Shown here in pieces: positions 24,147 through 31,713 of a stretch of DNA of 38,298 bases. Positions within the stretch are counted from its first letter, which is position 1, and each line of letters starts with the position of its first letter. The notes below the pieces were generated by a model, which saw nothing but the letters and a program-made list of their open reading frames with translations, was not told the DNA's origin and made no database searches. A program made the translations under genes and the position numbers. Source of the stretch: Pseudomonadota bacterium (GTDB lineage: Bacteria; Pseudomonadota; Gammaproteobacteria; Burkholderiales; Burkholderiaceae_E); NCBI GenBank assembly GCA_023388075.1, contig JAEWGX010000039.1, positions 1 through 38,298 of the forward strand. The letters are read 5' to 3'.

Positions 24147-24237
24147 GGGGTCGAGTGGTGGCGATTCGACTGTGGCGGCAGCCGCACGAAACATTGGACG
24201 AGCGGCGTCCGAGAGGCACCCGGTGGCGTTTCCGCGT

Positions 24238-24264
24238 TAAAGCGACACCTCTGCCCGCCGATAA
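24238..24264 (+). promoter_or_regulatory. Sigma-28 (FliA) promoter of flagellin 1
   Basis: TAAAGCGA (24238-24245), 11 bases, then a perfect GCCGATAA (24257-24264). Transcription would start near 24271, giving a ~78-base leader to the flagellin ATG. This is the best -10 match among the sigma-28 sites in the window. Confidence 0.85.
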
Positions 24265-24348
24265 CCATTGCAACGGGGCTAGTTCCCGCCGTCCGAACCG
24301 GACAGCCGGGGGGACACCAACTTAGGTTCAAACACAACGGAGCTCTCG

Positions 24349-25173
24349 ATGGCCCAGATCATCAACACCAACCTGATGTCGCTGAACGCCCAGCGCAACC
24401 TGAATACCACGCAAGGCGCGCTGGCGACGGCTGTCCAGCGCCTGTCGAGCGGACTGCGGGTCAACAGCGCCAAGGATGACGCCGCCGGCCTGGCGATCGC
24501 GGAACGGATGAACTCGCAGATCCGCGGCATGAATGTCGGTATCCGCAACGCCAACGACGCCATCTCGCTCGCCCAGACCGCCGAGGGCGCCCTGGGCAAG
24601 ATCGGTGACATGGCGCAGCGGATGCGCGAGCTGGCGGTGCAGTCCGCCAACGCGACGAACACCGACGAGGACCGCGCGGCCCTCGATGCCGAGTACCAGC
24701 AGCTCAGCGCCGAGATCACCCGGACGATGGACGGCACGAAGTTCAACGGCACCGCCGTGCTGACTGCGACCACCGACCTGACGTTCCAGATCGGCGCCGG
24801 CACGGATGCCACGGACACGATCGACGTCACCGCGCCCGGCACCGACCTCAGCGCTGCGGTTGGCGCCCTCACCGCGGACATCACCTCGGTCGCCGGCGCC
24901 ACCGGCGCGATGGACACGCTCGACGCCCTGATCACGGAAGTCAACACCCAGCGCGCCAACTTCGGTGCGGTCCAGAACCGCTTCGAGGCGGTGATCGCGA
25001 CCAGCGAGGTGGCTGTCGAGAACCAGGCCGCCGCGCGGAGCCGCATCATGGATGCCGACTTCGCGGCCGAGACCGCCTCCCTCACCCGTGCCCAGGTTCT
25101 GCAACAGGCCGGCACCGCGATGTTGTCCCAGGCGAACTCGCTGCCGAACAACGTCCTCAGCCTGCTGCGCTGA
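24349..25173 (+). CDS. fliC: Flagellin 1
   Basis: 274 residues. MAQIINTNLMSLNAQRNLNTTQGAL, QRLSSGLRVNSAKDDAAGLAIAERM and the C-terminal RSRIMDADFAAETASLTRAQVLQQAGTAMLSQANSLPNNVLSLLR are standard flagellin D0/D1 sequences. The variable centre (about residues 130-185) is very short, so the filament subunit has little more than the D0-D1 core. A GGAG ribosome site lies 6 bases before the ATG. It has a strong FliA promoter, and a hairpin separates it from the second flagellin. FliS, FliD and the FliT-like chaperone gene follow downstream. Confidence 0.97.
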   Translation: MAQIINTNLMSLNAQRNLNTTQGALATAVQRLSSGLRVNSAKDDAAGLAIAERMNSQIRGMNVGIRNANDAISLAQTAEGALGKIGDMAQRMRELAVQSANATNTDEDRAALDAEYQQLSAEITRTMDGTKFNGTAVLTATTDLTFQIGAGTDATDTIDVTAPGTDLSAAVGALTADITSVAGATGAMDTLDALITEVNTQRANFGAVQNRFEAVIATSEVAVENQAAARSRIMDADFAAETASLTRAQVLQQAGTAMLSQANSLPNNVLSLLR

Positions 25174-25238
25174 TAGGAACTGCCGCCCCCACTCCCCCGG
25201 GAGCGCAGGCGGCAGCCGCGGGCGGAAGAGCCGCCCAT

Positions 25239-25268
25239 GACGGCACGACGGGAAACCGCCGTGCCGTC
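25239..25268 (+). terminator. Hairpin between the two flagellin genes
   Basis: GACGGCACG (25239-25247) pairs with CGTGCCGTC (25260-25268); inside, CGG-GAAA-CCG adds three pairs capped by a GNRA tetraloop after one mismatch. It lies 66 bases past the flagellin 1 stop. With no T-tract it may slow or process the transcript rather than end it cleanly. Confidence 0.5.
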
Positions 25269-25281
25269 GTTGCATTCCGCG

Positions 25282-25307
25282 TACAGGTTCGAAATGGTGG
25301 CCGATTG
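25282..25307 (+). promoter_or_regulatory. Weak sigma-28-like site before flagellin 2
   Basis: TACAGGTT (25282-25289) and GCCGATTG (25300-25307) resemble FliA elements, but the spacer is 10 bases instead of 11. This is the only candidate found upstream of flagellin 2. Confidence 0.3.
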
Positions 25308-25384
25308 CGCCGCTTATCGGCCAATCGGCCTCGGCGATCCGGAGCTAACTTGTCGGTAATCGAATCCGACCAGCAAAGGATCCC

Positions 25385-26245
25385 ATGGCCCAGATCATCA
25401 ACACCAACATGGTCTCGCTCAATGCACAGCGCAACCTGAGCACGACCAACGCCGATGTAGCCACGGCCGTCCAGCGCCTGTCCTCGGGCCTGCGGGTGAA
25501 CAGCGCCAAGGACGATGCCGCCGGCATCGCGATCGCCGAGCGGATGCAGTCCCAGATCAAGGGCATGAACGTCGCGATCCGCAACGCGAACGACGGCATC
25601 TCCTTCGGCCAGGTGGCCGAGGGTGCCCTCGGCAAGATGAGCGACATGCTGCAGCGGATGCGCGAGCTGGCCGTACAGTCCGCCAACGGCACCAACAGCG
25701 ACGGCGATCGCGCCAACCTCGACTTGGAGTACCAGCAGCTGGCCACCGAGATCTCGCGCACGGTGCAGAACACCCGCTTCAACGGCTACGCGGTGCTCGC
25801 CGCCCTCACGGCGCACACCTTCCACATCGGAGCCGGCAACGATGCGAACGACCGCATCACCATGAACTCCTCCAACATGACGACGGAGGCAACGATGACG
25901 GCGCTCTTCAGCTTCACGACACCGCCGACCATCCCCGCGCCGTCGAACATCCTGACCCAGGCTGCCTCCCAGGGCGTGCTGCCGCAGATCGACGCCGCGC
26001 TCACCACCATCAACAGCGAGCGGGCGAACTTCGGCGCGATCCAGAACCGCTTCGAGGCGGTGATCGAGAACCTGCAGGTTGCCGCGGAGAACCAGACCGC
26101 CGCACGCAGCCGCATCATGGACGCGGACTTCGCCGCCGAGACCGCCGCGTTGACGCGCGCCCAGGTGCTGCAGCAGGCGGGCACCGCGATGCTGGCCCAG
26201 GCCAACCAGTTGCCCAACAACGTCCTGCAGCTCCTGCAACGCTGA
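25385..26245 (+). CDS. Flagellin 2
   Basis: 286 residues, a paralogue of flagellin 1 with nearly the same termini (MAQIINTNMVSLNAQRNLSTTNADV, LSSGLRVNSAKDDAAGIAIAERM; RSRIMDADFAAETAALTRAQVLQQAGTAMLAQANQLPNNVLQLLQR). The central ~50 residues differ completely and are rich in Met, Thr and Pro (TMNSSNMTTEATMTALFSFTTPPTIPAP). AAAGGA lies just before the ATG. The gene follows flagellin 1 by 211 bases and has only a weak promoter candidate, so it may depend partly on readthrough. It probably forms a minor or alternative part of the filament. Confidence 0.95.
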   Translation: MAQIINTNMVSLNAQRNLSTTNADVATAVQRLSSGLRVNSAKDDAAGIAIAERMQSQIKGMNVAIRNANDGISFGQVAEGALGKMSDMLQRMRELAVQSANGTNSDGDRANLDLEYQQLATEISRTVQNTRFNGYAVLAALTAHTFHIGAGNDANDRITMNSSNMTTEATMTALFSFTTPPTIPAPSNILTQAASQGVLPQIDAALTTINSERANFGAIQNRFEAVIENLQVAAENQTAARSRIMDADFAAETAALTRAQVLQQAGTAMLAQANQLPNNVLQLLQR

Positions 26246-26369
26246 GATGGCGGGCGGCGCCGCGCCGCTCGTCGGCCGGCATCGTCCGTTCGCCAACCGC
26301 CGGCGGTTCGTCCCGACCGCGTCCTGGACGGCGCCGAACGGCAAGCGGTCGCCTGCGCGCGACCTGCCA

Positions 26370-26396
26370 TAAAGTTCTCCGGCCGACTGCCGAAGA
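26370..26396 (+). promoter_or_regulatory. Sigma-28 (FliA) promoter of fliD
   Basis: TAAAGTTC (26370-26377), 11 bases, then GCCGAAGA (26389-26396) matches the FliA consensus at 13 of 16 positions and has the best -35 in the window. The fliD ATG is 34 bases downstream of it. Confidence 0.7.
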
Positions 26397-26429
26397 AGCG
26401 ACGTAGAGTTTCATCCGAGCGAGACGACC

Positions 26430-27878
26430 ATGGCCGTAGGCGGCATAGGCGGTGGGGCGATCGATGTCGCCGGCATCGTGTCCCAGTTGATGCAGATCGA
26501 ACGCCAGCCGCTGCAGAAGATGCAGAAGGACATGGCGGGCATCCAGACCAAGCTCTCGGCCTGGGGCAAGCTCCAGGCGGCGGTGTCCAATCTGCAGGAG
26601 GCGACCCGCGCCCTTACCCGCGCCGACACCTGGCAGGCCAGCAAGGCGAGCAGCAGCGACGAGACGTCGATCATGGTCGCCGGCGAAGCCCGGTCCGCGG
26701 CTGGCAGCTACAGCCTCTCGGTCCAGGCCCTCGCCCAGAGCCAGAGCGTCGTGACGGGCGCCTTCGCCGCCAACGACACGGTGGTGGGCGGCGGCACCCT
26801 GCAGATCCAGATGGGCACCGTGGACGCGGCAGGAACCGGCTTCACCGTCGACGGCGCGCGTCCGGCGGTGAGCATCACCATCGCCCCGGACTCGACGCTC
26901 GCGGACATCCGCAGCGCGATCAACAGCGCCAACGCCGGCGTCTCGGCGTCGATCCTCGACGACGGCACCGGCAAGCGCCTGGTGCTGACCAGCCGCGAGA
27001 GTGGCCAGGCGAACGCCTTCGAGATCACCGCGACCGACCTCGATGGCGACCATGGCGATGCCTCCGGTCTCTCGGCACTGGCGGTCTCCGCGACCGCGAG
27101 CGCCGGCGCGAATGGCACATTGCGGACGCAGCTCGCGCGGGACGCGCAGCTCACGGTGAACGGACTGGCGATCACGGCCGGCTCGAACCGTCTGGACGGC
27201 GTCATCGAAGGCGTCACGCTCACCCTGAAGAAGGTGATCGAGGCCCCCGTGGAAGTGGCGATCGGCAGCGACGAAGCCGCGACCCGGGAGACGCTGGACA
27301 AGTTCGTCACCGCCTACAACGAGCTCAACAAGCTGCTGGCGGACCAGACACGCTACGACCCCGCCAGCAAGACTGCCGGTGCCTTGCAAGGCAACAGCGT
27401 CGCCGTCCGGCTTCAGTCCCAGATTCGCGAGCTGCTCCGATCGCCGGTGGACGGCAACGGGACGTCCAGCCTGCTCGCCGCCGGCTTCGAGTTCGGCAAG
27501 GATGGCTCCCTCTCGATCAAGGACGACCGCATCGCCCCGCTGCTTGCCGATCCGGGCAAGCTGAGGGCGCTGTTCGCCGGACCGACCCCGTTGCCCGGAG
27601 AGCCCGTCACCGGATACGCCCGGGTACTCGACAAGCGGCTCACCGCCTTCCTCGATCCGGAAGGCGCGATCGCCGCCGCCACCGAGTCCCTGCGACGCCG
27701 CGAGGATTCGATCGAGAAGCAGCAGGAGCGCTTCGAGACCCGACTGCTCGACGTCGAGAAGCGCCTGACCCGCCAGTACACCGCGCTCGACGTGAATCTT
27801 TCCCGGATCACCGGCTCCTTCGCCGCGATCCAGGGCCTGCTGAATCAGACGAACAACAGCAACAACGGCAATTCGTGA
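26430..27878 (+). CDS. fliD: Flagellar filament cap protein FliD
   Basis: 482 residues. The N-terminal block GGAIDVAGIVSQLMQIERQPLQKMQKDMAGIQTKLSAWGKLQAAVSNLQ and the middle HAP2 region (LTVNGLAITAGSNRLDGVIEGVTLTLKKV) are typical; the C-terminus is a long coiled coil (DSIEKQQERFETRLLDVEKRLTRQYTALDVNLSRI). FliD forms the pentameric cap under which flagellin assembles. It has its own sigma-28 promoter 34 bases upstream and is followed by fliS and the fliT-like gene. Confidence 0.96.
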   Translation: MAVGGIGGGAIDVAGIVSQLMQIERQPLQKMQKDMAGIQTKLSAWGKLQAAVSNLQEATRALTRADTWQASKASSSDETSIMVAGEARSAAGSYSLSVQALAQSQSVVTGAFAANDTVVGGGTLQIQMGTVDAAGTGFTVDGARPAVSITIAPDSTLADIRSAINSANAGVSASILDDGTGKRLVLTSRESGQANAFEITATDLDGDHGDASGLSALAVSATASAGANGTLRTQLARDAQLTVNGLAITAGSNRLDGVIEGVTLTLKKVIEAPVEVAIGSDEAATRETLDKFVTAYNELNKLLADQTRYDPASKTAGALQGNSVAVRLQSQIRELLRSPVDGNGTSSLLAAGFEFGKDGSLSIKDDRIAPLLADPGKLRALFAGPTPLPGEPVTGYARVLDKRLTAFLDPEGAIAAATESLRRREDSIEKQQERFETRLLDVEKRLTRQYTALDVNLSRITGSFAAIQGLLNQTNNSNNGNS

Positions 27879-27941
27879 CGGCCGGCGGCAGCGTCGATCG
27901 CCCGAAATGCGGCAGCAAATCCGCCGTTCGGCGAATCGCCC

Positions 27942-27968
27942 TCAAGCCGGCCGCTGCAGCGTCGATAC
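27942..27968 (+). promoter_or_regulatory. Sigma-28-like promoter before fliS
   Basis: TCAAGCCG (27942-27949), 11 bases, then GTCGATAC (27961-27968). It matches only 10 of 16 consensus positions, but the spacing is exact and it sits 46 bases before fliS. Confidence 0.45.
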
Positions 27969-28014
27969 CACAGGGGTAGCCCCGATCAATCGACGTTGCC
28001 CGAGGTAAGCCCCG

Positions 28015-28425
28015 ATGTTCGCCGCCCGATCCGCCGCCGCTTCCTATCACACCCTCGACGTCCAGACGAGCGTCGACAGCGCCGATCCGCACCGCCTGGT
28101 GGAGATGCTCTACGACGGCGCCATCGTGCAGGTGGCCAAGGCCCGCCACGCATTGACGCGCCAGGACATCACCGCGAAGTGCGAAGCGACCTCGCGCGCC
28201 ATCCGCATCGTCGACGAAGGGTTGAAGGCCGCGCTGGACAAGCGGGCCGGCGAAGTCGCCGACAACCTCGACGCGCTCTACGACTATGTGAGCCGCATCC
28301 TGGTGCGCGCGAACATGAAGGACGACGACACGCTCTATGCCGAAGCCGAGAAGCTGCTCGGCGACCTGCGCGCGGCCTGGCGCGAGATCGGGCCGAAGGT
28401 CCGCGGCCAGGCGATGCCGGCCTGA
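28015..28425 (+). CDS. fliS: Flagellin export chaperone FliS
   Basis: 136 residues. ASYHTLDVQTSVDSADPHRLVEMLYDGAIVQVAKARHAL is the family signature (the Y..(T)..V.SADPH.L..MLYDGA pattern). The rest is the four-helix FliS fold ending in LLGDLRAAWREIGP. FliS binds the C-terminus of flagellin in the cytoplasm and prevents premature polymerisation before export. It follows fliD by 136 bases with its own weak sigma-28-like promoter and precedes the fliT-like gene. Confidence 0.96.
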   Translation: MFAARSAAASYHTLDVQTSVDSADPHRLVEMLYDGAIVQVAKARHALTRQDITAKCEATSRAIRIVDEGLKAALDKRAGEVADNLDALYDYVSRILVRANMKDDDTLYAEAEKLLGDLRAAWREIGPKVRGQAMPA

Positions 28426-28489
28426 CGGCGCACAGCCCACCGCGACAACGAAGACGCCCACACGAGAAAGACCCCCACGGGAGAGACTG

Positions 28490-28894
28490 ATGGATATCCT
28501 GCACGCCAACGAACTTGCCGACACGCCTGCCGCCGGCGCTTCCCGTGTCGCCGCCTCGGCCGAGGGAAACCGGCCGGGCGGCGACGTGCCCGAGGGCTAC
28601 GCGGACGCGGAGCAGCTTGCGTGCGAGATGCTGGCCGCCGCCGAGCGCGGCGACTGGCCGGGCGTGACCCGGCTGCGCCGCCGGATACCCAGCCTGGCGC
28701 GGGCGCTGCACCGTCAGTGGCTGGAGCGGCGTTCCGGCGACCTCGCCAGCGAGCGCGAGCTGGAGAAGGCGCGCATTGCCGCGATCCGCCGCGTGCTGGT
28801 GGTGGATGACCAGGTTCGCGCGCTCGCCGACGCGTCCGACGCGCAGGTGGACCGCTGGCTTCGTGGCGCTGCTGCCACTCGCACGCTGAACTGA
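28490..28894 (+). CDS. FliT-like flagellar chaperone
   Basis: 134 residues. The first ~38 residues are disordered; the rest is helical and charged (ADAEQLACEMLAAAERGDWPGVTRLRRRIPSLARALHRQWLERR, then ASERELEKARIAAIRRVLVVDDQVRALA). That helix pattern, a 'W..(V)..L...' repeat region followed by a central long helix with VDDQVR, fits FliT-type chaperones, which hold FliD and restrain FlhDC. Sequence identity is low, so the name rests on the fliD-fliS-fliT order. GGGAGAG precedes the ATG at 28490; an open frame upstream to 28337 overlaps fliS and is not used. Confidence 0.65.
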   Translation: MDILHANELADTPAAGASRVAASAEGNRPGGDVPEGYADAEQLACEMLAAAERGDWPGVTRLRRRIPSLARALHRQWLERRSGDLASERELEKARIAAIRRVLVVDDQVRALADASDAQVDRWLRGAAATRTLN

Positions 28895-28935
28895 CGCGCG
28901 CCTGCGTCGCGCGCGCCCGGCCCGCAGGGTCCCGA

Positions 28936-28948
28936 CCCTAGAATAGGG
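28936..28948 (+). promoter_or_regulatory. Possible -10 element and small hairpin before the PilZ gene
   Basis: TAGAAT (28939-28944) is a strong -10 match without a visible -35 partner. It is also the loop region of CCCTA-GAA-TAGGG (28936-28948). It lies 25 bases before the GTG start of the PilZ protein. Confidence 0.3.
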
Positions 28949-28968
28949 CTCGAGACCAGGAGATTGCC

Positions 28969-29760
28969 GTGGATGCGACCTTGCACTCCTCGTTCCGACC
29001 GATCGAGCTCGACGAAGCCGCCGACTTCCGCGTGGAAGGCACCATGGCGGTACGCTCGCTGGTGCGCGAGCTGCTCGGGTCGCGCTCCCTCGTCGTTCTC
29101 TACGCGGCGGACGACCCGGACGTCTTCCTTGTCACGCGCCTCCTCGCGTTGGAGGCCGATACGGTGGAGTTCGACTTCACCGGCGGCAACGACCACCGTG
29201 ACGCGCTGCTGGCCGCGCCCTGGCTGACCGTGGTGGGCGCGCCGGGTCCCGTCAAGATCCAGTTCAGGGTCACCGCCGCCGAAGTGGTCCGACCGGCCGG
29301 GGTTGACGGCCCGCAGGCCGGCGAACGGTTGAGCGCCCTTCTTCCCAGCGAAGGCTGGCGGGTGCAGCGGCGCAACGCCTTTCGCGTGCGTCCGATGCCG
29401 GAGGACGAAGCGCGTGTCACGATGCGCATCGGCGACGGCAACGAAAGCAGTGGTTCGCTGACCGATCTTTCCGCCGGCGGCCTCTCCTTCGAATGGCCGG
29501 AGGGCCGACCGATTCCCGAGCTCGGCACGACGCTGCATCACTGTCGCATCGAGACGGACGGCCGGGCGCCGATTCCGTGCGACCTGCGCATCGTCCGCAT
29601 CGACTCCCCGACCGAGGCCGAGCCGCCCGCCGCGCCTGTGCGCATCAGCGCCGAGTTCCACGGCATGCCGGACGAGGTCTGCCGCTCGGTGCAGCTCTAC
29701 GTGATGGACATCGAGAAGCGTGCTCGTGCCGCGCAGCGGCGTCCGGATCGCGCAGGTTGA
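28969..29760 (+). CDS. ycgR: c-di-GMP-binding flagellar brake protein, YcgR/FlgZ type
   Basis: 263 residues. The N-terminal half (~10-110) has the YcgR-N layout. The C-terminal PilZ domain begins at QRRNAFRVR with the RxxxR c-di-GMP motif at 135-139 and the D/NxSxxG motif at 166-171 (DLSAGG), both intact. On binding c-di-GMP this family slows or biases the flagellar motor by contacting FliG or MotA, so it joins second-messenger level to swimming. The start is a GTG at 28969 with AGGAG 6 bases upstream. It lies 74 bases after the fliT-like gene; a TAGAAT element before it may give it separate expression. Confidence 0.9.
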   Translation: MDATLHSSFRPIELDEAADFRVEGTMAVRSLVRELLGSRSLVVLYAADDPDVFLVTRLLALEADTVEFDFTGGNDHRDALLAAPWLTVVGAPGPVKIQFRVTAAEVVRPAGVDGPQAGERLSALLPSEGWRVQRRNAFRVRPMPEDEARVTMRIGDGNESSGSLTDLSAGGLSFEWPEGRPIPELGTTLHHCRIETDGRAPIPCDLRIVRIDSPTEAEPPAAPVRISAEFHGMPDEVCRSVQLYVMDIEKRARAAQRRPDRAG

Positions 29761-30048
29761 GGGTCACGCCCGAAAACCCCCTGCTGAAACAATCAGTTAC
29801 GACTCGGGCTGGCGTTACGTAGCGCTCCTCGCCTGCCGGCAAGCGCTCCTCTCAGCACCCGGAATACCCCTCGAAACCACGACCCGGGTTTCGCCCATCC
29901 CATCCCGTCAACCGCTGGTTCCGTCCCGACCCGGCCGGTCTGTCACGCTGGTTAAGGTGCCCTTCCTTCGGCGGCGGCGTCATCGCGACGTCGGCGTCGT
30001 TCGGCAGCCATCACTTCGGCACGAACGAAGTGAAACAAAGGGTACAAG
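29761..30048. other. Intergenic stretch before the lipoprotein gene
   Basis: 288 bases without a credible gene. I see no sigma-28 site, no terminator with a T-tract after the PilZ gene, and no clear sigma-70 promoter. The only features are an AAAGGG ribosome-like site at the right end and a short near-palindrome (GCGTTACGTAGCGC) near 29812-29825. Confidence 0.4.
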
Positions 30049-31194
30049 ATGAAAGCATCACCAGTAGCGGTGCCGTTTCGCGGCGCCAAGAAGAATTCGC
30101 CCCGTCCGCCTGCGCTTGCACGCGCGGTCGCGGTGGCATGCATCACCATGACGACGCTTGCCGCCTGTGGCAGTGGCGGCGGGCTGGACGAGGCCAACCC
30201 GGAGGCAGTCGCCGCGGCCAAGGCCGCCGCGGAACGCACCCTGGCGGGCCACGCTTCCGGCAACACGGAGTCCCAGGCGCCGTCCACCACGGAGCCGATC
30301 GCCAACGACGGGCCCACGAACCGTGCCGACACGCCGGACGACCGGGAGTCGATCGTCGGGCGCGTCGCGGGGGGTGACGAGGACGGGCCCGGGGCTGGTT
30401 CGTCCGACACGGTCGCCGCCGTCAATCGCGTCGACACGCTCATCTCCGACATGGATCTCATGAACGACATCACCCTCAAGGGCGTCAACGCGAGCCACGG
30501 CTTCGCCACGGGGCCAGGCCACGTCATCATGGGCAACAACCCGCGGGGCACCAACACCCCCGACTGGTACAAGCGCAGCTATCCCTGGCTGGCGACGGAC
30601 TCGTACTGGAACTACCTGTTGCCCTGGTTCGTCCATTTCGAAGGCGAAGGGAACCAGGCCAGCAACACCCGGATCGAGATGAGGAACATGCGGGTCTTCA
30701 TGAAGCGCCGATCCAATGGTGAATGGAGCCAGGTGAATCGCTCCCAATCGGTCGGCGCGATCGAATGCGCCCAGGCCAGCAACTACTTCGAGTGCCCGCT
30801 TTCCGGAGACGTGAGGAAGGAGGCCGAGGGCGTGTCGGCCCTGCCGCTGGCGGGCCACAACCTGCACGGATGGTGGGGCAGCCGCGAGTACGTCGAAGGG
30901 TGGGACATCGCCGCGGTGGTGGTCACGCTGCAGGCGCGCCTGGGCGTGCATGCGACAAACGGCGTCGACGACCGGTCCAAGGCCCGCTACCTGGTCCAGG
31001 TGGGCGCCGACTACTACCCGAGCGACGGCAGCCCGGAAGCGGTTCTGCCCGCGGTCGGCATCTCCCGGGCGAAGCTCCTCACCAGCGAGTGGCAGTCCAT
31101 CTCGATGACGACGCTGAGCGACGTCGGCAAGCAGGAGCCCGGCGGCGGCATCACGGCCGCCGAGCTGCGCGCGTCTCCGCCGCCTCTCGACTGA
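30049..31194 (+). CDS. Putative lipoprotein of unknown function
   Basis: 381 residues; family not recognised. A basic start and hydrophobic segment (AVAVACITMTTLAAC) end in a lipobox TLAAC with Cys40 the likely lipidated residue, so it is probably anchored in the outer or inner membrane facing the periplasm. Residues ~41-125 are disordered and acidic. From ~125 on there is a folded domain rich in aromatic residues (WYKRSYPWLATDSYWNYLLPW, HFEGEGNQASNTRIEMRNMRVF, HNLHGWWGSREYVEGWD) with two cysteines at 240 and 249 that could form a disulphide. It lies alone between the PilZ gene and a cold-shock gene, and hairpins follow it. No flagellar role can be read from sequence. Confidence 0.8.
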   Translation: MKASPVAVPFRGAKKNSPRPPALARAVAVACITMTTLAACGSGGGLDEANPEAVAAAKAAAERTLAGHASGNTESQAPSTTEPIANDGPTNRADTPDDRESIVGRVAGGDEDGPGAGSSDTVAAVNRVDTLISDMDLMNDITLKGVNASHGFATGPGHVIMGNNPRGTNTPDWYKRSYPWLATDSYWNYLLPWFVHFEGEGNQASNTRIEMRNMRVFMKRRSNGEWSQVNRSQSVGAIECAQASNYFECPLSGDVRKEAEGVSALPLAGHNLHGWWGSREYVEGWDIAAVVVTLQARLGVHATNGVDDRSKARYLVQVGADYYPSDGSPEAVLPAVGISRAKLLTSEWQSISMTTLSDVGKQEPGGGITAAELRASPPPLD

Positions 31195-31204
31195 CCGAAA
31201 CGCA

Positions 31205-31230
31205 AACGGGCCGGCTTGCGCCGACCCGTT
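31205..31230. terminator. Stem-loop after the lipoprotein gene
   Basis: AACGGG-c-CGGC (31205-31215), loop TTGC, GCCG-a-CCCGTT (31220-31230): a 10-bp stem with one mismatch, 10 bases past the lipoprotein stop. It probably ends the lipoprotein transcript, though the following bases are not T-rich. Confidence 0.5.
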
Positions 31231-31239
31231 CGGATTGCA

Positions 31240-31260
31240 GCGCCCGCTTCACGCGGGCGC
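31240..31260. terminator. Stem-loop at the 3' side of the cold-shock gene
   Basis: GCGCCCGC (31240-31247), loop TTCAC, GCGGGCGC (31253-31260): a perfect 8-bp stem 14 bases past the minus-strand cold-shock stop. With the neighbouring hairpin it separates two convergent genes. Confidence 0.5.
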
Positions 31261-31274
31261 TTGCACGTCGGCCG

Positions 31275-31481
31275 TCAGGCCGCCCGGATGTTCGAGGCTT
31301 GCGGGCCTTTCTTGCCCTGGACCACTTCGAACTGGACGCGCTGGTTCTCCGTCAGCACGCCGTCGCCGGTCTGGATGTCATTCGCGTGCGCGAACACGTC
31401 CTTGCCGCCGTTCTCCGGCATGATGAAGCCGAAGCCCTTGCTGCTGTTGAACCACTTGACGATTCCGATCTGAGTTGTCAT
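31275..31481 (-). CDS. Cold-shock protein, CspA family
   Basis: 68 residues, the exact family size. Both RNA-binding motifs are present, RNP1 as KGFGFI (15-20) and RNP2 as VFAHAND (29-35), with the opening IGIVKWFNSSKGFGFI and the end GPQASNIRAA. It is a small OB-fold protein that binds single-stranded RNA and DNA and melts mRNA structure. The ATG at 31481 was chosen by family start; upstream of it the frame is open to 31649 but unlike any Csp. A TATAGT element ~180 bases upstream suggests a long leader, as in cspA genes. It is the only housekeeping-type gene inside the flagellar cluster. Confidence 0.95.
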   Translation of the reverse strand: MTTQIGIVKWFNSSKGFGFIMPENGGKDVFAHANDIQTGDGVLTENQRVQFEVVQGKKGPQASNIRAA

Positions 31482-31663
31482 GTCGATATTCCAAAATAGA
31501 TGACGTGCGGCGGCACCGTGCCACCGCGCGGCAGAGATCTCAAGATTATCGACTCGGGGTAACTCGTATCGCCTGGGCCGCGGGGCGCCGCCGATGAAGC
31601 GGGAGCCTGGGCTCGGGACAGAAAGACCGGTAAGTAGATGGTCTTGCAAATGTCTACCCGCGC

Positions 31664-31669
31664 ACTATA
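31664..31669 (-). promoter_or_regulatory. Possible -10 of the cold-shock gene
   Basis: TATAGT on the minus strand is the best -10-like hexamer in the 232-base gap 31482-31713; no good -35 is 16-18 bases upstream. If used, it gives a ~175-base leader, in keeping with the long regulatory leaders of cspA-type mRNAs. Confidence 0.3.
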
Positions 31670-31713
31670 CCCCACACCGGGCGCAAGGAGCGGATAGCAT
31701 GCTCGCCGTGTGG

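Larger units (their letters stand above)
23993..24348. other. Divergent flhDC / flagellin 1 control region
   Basis: This 356-base gap has no believable gene. It contains the flhD ribosome site at its left end, a TGTAGGA-N5-TCCTACA inverted repeat (24128-24146), a second loose repeat (GTCGA and TCGAC around 24150-24170), the flagellin sigma-28 promoter (24238-24264) and the flagellin ribosome site. No convincing sigma-70 promoter for flhD could be picked by eye. Confidence 0.6.

Noticed and set aside
26296..26309. Palindrome AACCGCC-GGCGGTT after flagellin 2 as a terminator
   Set aside because: Only four base pairs can form around a realistic loop and no T-tract follows.
31535..31560. GTCGATAA on the minus strand upstream of the cold-shock gene, resembling a sigma-28 -10
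   Set aside because: No TAAA-like -35 is present 11 bases upstream, and the match is probably chance.
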